A stretch of DNA of 5,877 nucleotides, from contig JBOICV010000010.1 of NCBI GenBank assembly GCA_050740255.1, positions 1-5,877 on the forward strand. The letters run 5' to 3'. Numbering within the stretch: position 1 is the first letter of the stretch; each line of letters begins with the position of its first letter. The notes beneath the pieces are model-generated. The model was not told where the DNA came from. It did not search any database and saw only the letters and a program-made list of their open reading frames with translations. A program made the translations under genes and the position numbers. Of this stretch, positions 1 to 5,877 are shown in pieces. The stretch is from JBOICV01 sp050740255 (GTDB lineage: Bacteria; Pseudomonadota; Gammaproteobacteria; Nevskiales; JBOICV01).

Positions 1-54
1 CCGATTCAAACACAGGAACCCTGCTTCAAAAACCCCCAAACACTAACCTTTTTG

Positions 55-73
55 GTGGGTCACTTTTCAATGC
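55..73 (+). repeat. Inner copy of the 19-bp end repeat
   Basis: The sequence GTGGGTCACTTTTCAATGC matches the copy at 79-97 at 16 of 19 positions, with the start points 24 bp apart. In IS21-family elements, repeats of this kind near the ends are regarded as transposase-binding sites. That role is inferred here, not shown. Confidence 0.7.
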
Positions 74-78
74 AAAGA

Positions 79-97
79 GTGGGTCAGTTTTGAGTGC
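79..97 (+). repeat. Outer copy of the 19-bp end repeat
   Basis: The sequence GTGGGTCAGTTTTGAGTGC differs from the copy at 55-73 at the 9th, 14th and 16th bases. It lies about 10 bp inside the presumed element tip, consistent with a terminal transposase-binding repeat. Confidence 0.7.
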
Positions 98-235
98 ACG
101 CGGACACACAATGTGGTAAAGCTGCCGGATGATGGGGTAAAGGGCGCTCATAGGGATCCGCCCAGTGTGTTTTTGGTGAGGATAGCACCCACCTGGCAAA
201 TGGAAAAACGCGGGAAAGAGCCTTGTGTCCGGCAC
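94..235. repeat. Imperfect inverted repeat bracketing the spacer
   Basis: GTGCACGCGGACACA at 94-108 is the reverse complement of TGTGTCCGGCAC at 224-235 apart from a three-base gap. The core of 8 bp (CGGACACA at 101-108, TGTGTCCG at 224-231) is perfect. The left arm overlaps the outer IS-like repeat and the presumed IS tip. This could mark a miniature element of about 142 bp or a second IS-related end, but an 8-bp core in so short a region can also arise by chance. Confidence 0.3.
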
Positions 236-239
236 CTCC
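109..239. other. Non-coding spacer between the IS-like end and the rpoC terminator
   Basis: I recognise no gene in this 131-bp interval. GC content is about 57%, between that of the IS-like end and the genes. A minus-strand open frame (241 down to 26, TTG start) crosses it, the IS-like end and part of the terminator's A/T run. It has no recognisable protein features and I do not call it as a gene. Two short direct repeats, ATGTGGTAAAG at 111-121 and ATGGGGTAAAG at 132-142, are 21 bp apart. The segment is also bracketed by an imperfect inverted repeat (94-108 and 224-235). It may be the original downstream flank of rpoC, or part of a small mobile element. The sequence alone does not decide. 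Confidence 0.5.
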
Positions 240-264
240 AAAAAAAAGGCGGCCTAAGGCCGCC
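240..264 (-). terminator. Rho-independent terminator of the rpoBC operon
   Basis: Read on the minus strand, a perfect 7-bp GC stem (GGCGGCC, loop TTA, GGCCGCC) is followed directly by eight T residues, the classic intrinsic terminator layout. The hairpin starts 21 nt after the rpoC stop codon, so it should end the rpoB-rpoC transcript. On the plus strand the same stem is followed by CTTTTC, so weak termination of transcripts entering from the left is possible but less convincing. Confidence 0.9.
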
Positions 265-285
265 CTTTTCTTCATCCACCCGAAC

Positions 286-4461
<4,176 letters not shown>

Positions 4462-4472
4462 ACGTTTTCCCC
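4462..4472 (-). promoter_or_regulatory. Likely ribosome-binding site of rpoC
   Basis: On the minus strand GGGGA at 4472-4468 lies six bases before the ATG, the usual spacing for a Shine-Dalgarno element, although it is not the full GGAGG consensus. It is the only purine-rich candidate close to this start. It sits next to a 10-bp palindrome, CGCTTAAGCG, at 4472-4481. The rest of the 61-nt rpoB-rpoC gap shows no obvious promoter or terminator, consistent with co-transcription of the two genes. Confidence 0.5.
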
Positions 4473-4522
4473 GCTTAAGCGTGGTACAGCGATTTCAGTA
4501 GTTGCGTTCCAGAACCGGCGCT

Positions 4523-5877
<1,355 letters not shown>

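Larger units (their letters stand above)
1..108. mobile_element. Probable terminus of an IS21-family insertion sequence (partial, runs off the left edge)
   Basis: This stretch is clearly poorer in GC (about 46% by hand count over 1-120) than the genes to its right. It contains two closely spaced copies of a GTGGGTCA-N-TTTT-type repeat. Read on the minus strand, the outer edge is TGTGTCCGCGTGCACTC followed by AAAACTGACCCAC. IS21-family elements (istA transposase plus istB ATPase) typically have tips beginning with TG or TGT and several internal copies of such a motif close to each end, so the pattern fits an element end with its body to the left of the window. No istA or istB coding sequence is visible, so the family call rests on the end motif alone. 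The exact tip is ambiguous between positions 106, 108 and 110 because of the repeated CA dinucleotides. It could equally be a decayed or solo end. No target-site duplication can be judged from one end. Confidence 0.5.

Noticed and set aside
26..241. Minus-strand open frame of 71 codons downstream of the terminator
   Set aside because: It starts with TTG at the terminator T run and ends inside the IS-like sequence. Its C-terminal part (ALKTDPLFALKSDPP) is simply the translation of the two end repeats, so it is not a credible gene.
4472..4481. Perfect palindrome CGCTTAAGCG in the rpoB-rpoC gap
   Set aside because: At 10 bp with no loop it cannot form a useful hairpin and has no T run, so it is not a terminator. 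A chance palindrome is sufficient explanation.

Overview
The window is almost entirely the 3' half of an RNA polymerase operon, read on the minus strand. It holds the C-terminal third of rpoB (5'-truncated at the window edge), a 61-nt gap, a complete rpoC, a rho-independent terminator, and about 240 bp of non-coding sequence. The part of that sequence furthest from rpoC looks like the end of an IS21-family insertion sequence.

The organism looks like a GC-rich gammaproteobacterium. By hand count of sample lines, the genes are roughly 60-65% GC. The beta' protein lines up with the remembered E. coli subunit without a net gap from residue 1 to at least residue 936. It also carries the large trigger-loop insertion (SI3) typical of Gammaproteobacteria. 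Several stretches recall Xanthomonadales or Chromatiales relatives more than enterics, but this is from memory and I do not name a genus.

Layout from right to left, which is the direction of transcription: rpoB C-terminal part (5877-4523), intergenic gap with a ribosome-binding site (4522-4462), rpoC (4461-286), terminator hairpin with an eight-base T run (264-240), an anonymous spacer (239-109), and an IS21-like terminus with two 19-bp direct repeats (108-1). The two genes encode the beta and beta' subunits, which together form the RNA polymerase active-site cleft. They are co-directional and closely spaced with no evident promoter or terminator between them, so they are presumably co-transcribed.

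I see no undescribed biological system here. The points worth a second look are in the first 240 bases: the IS-like end just beyond the rpoC terminator, an inverted repeat flanking the spacer, and the absence of rpsL or any other gene directly after rpoC within the window.
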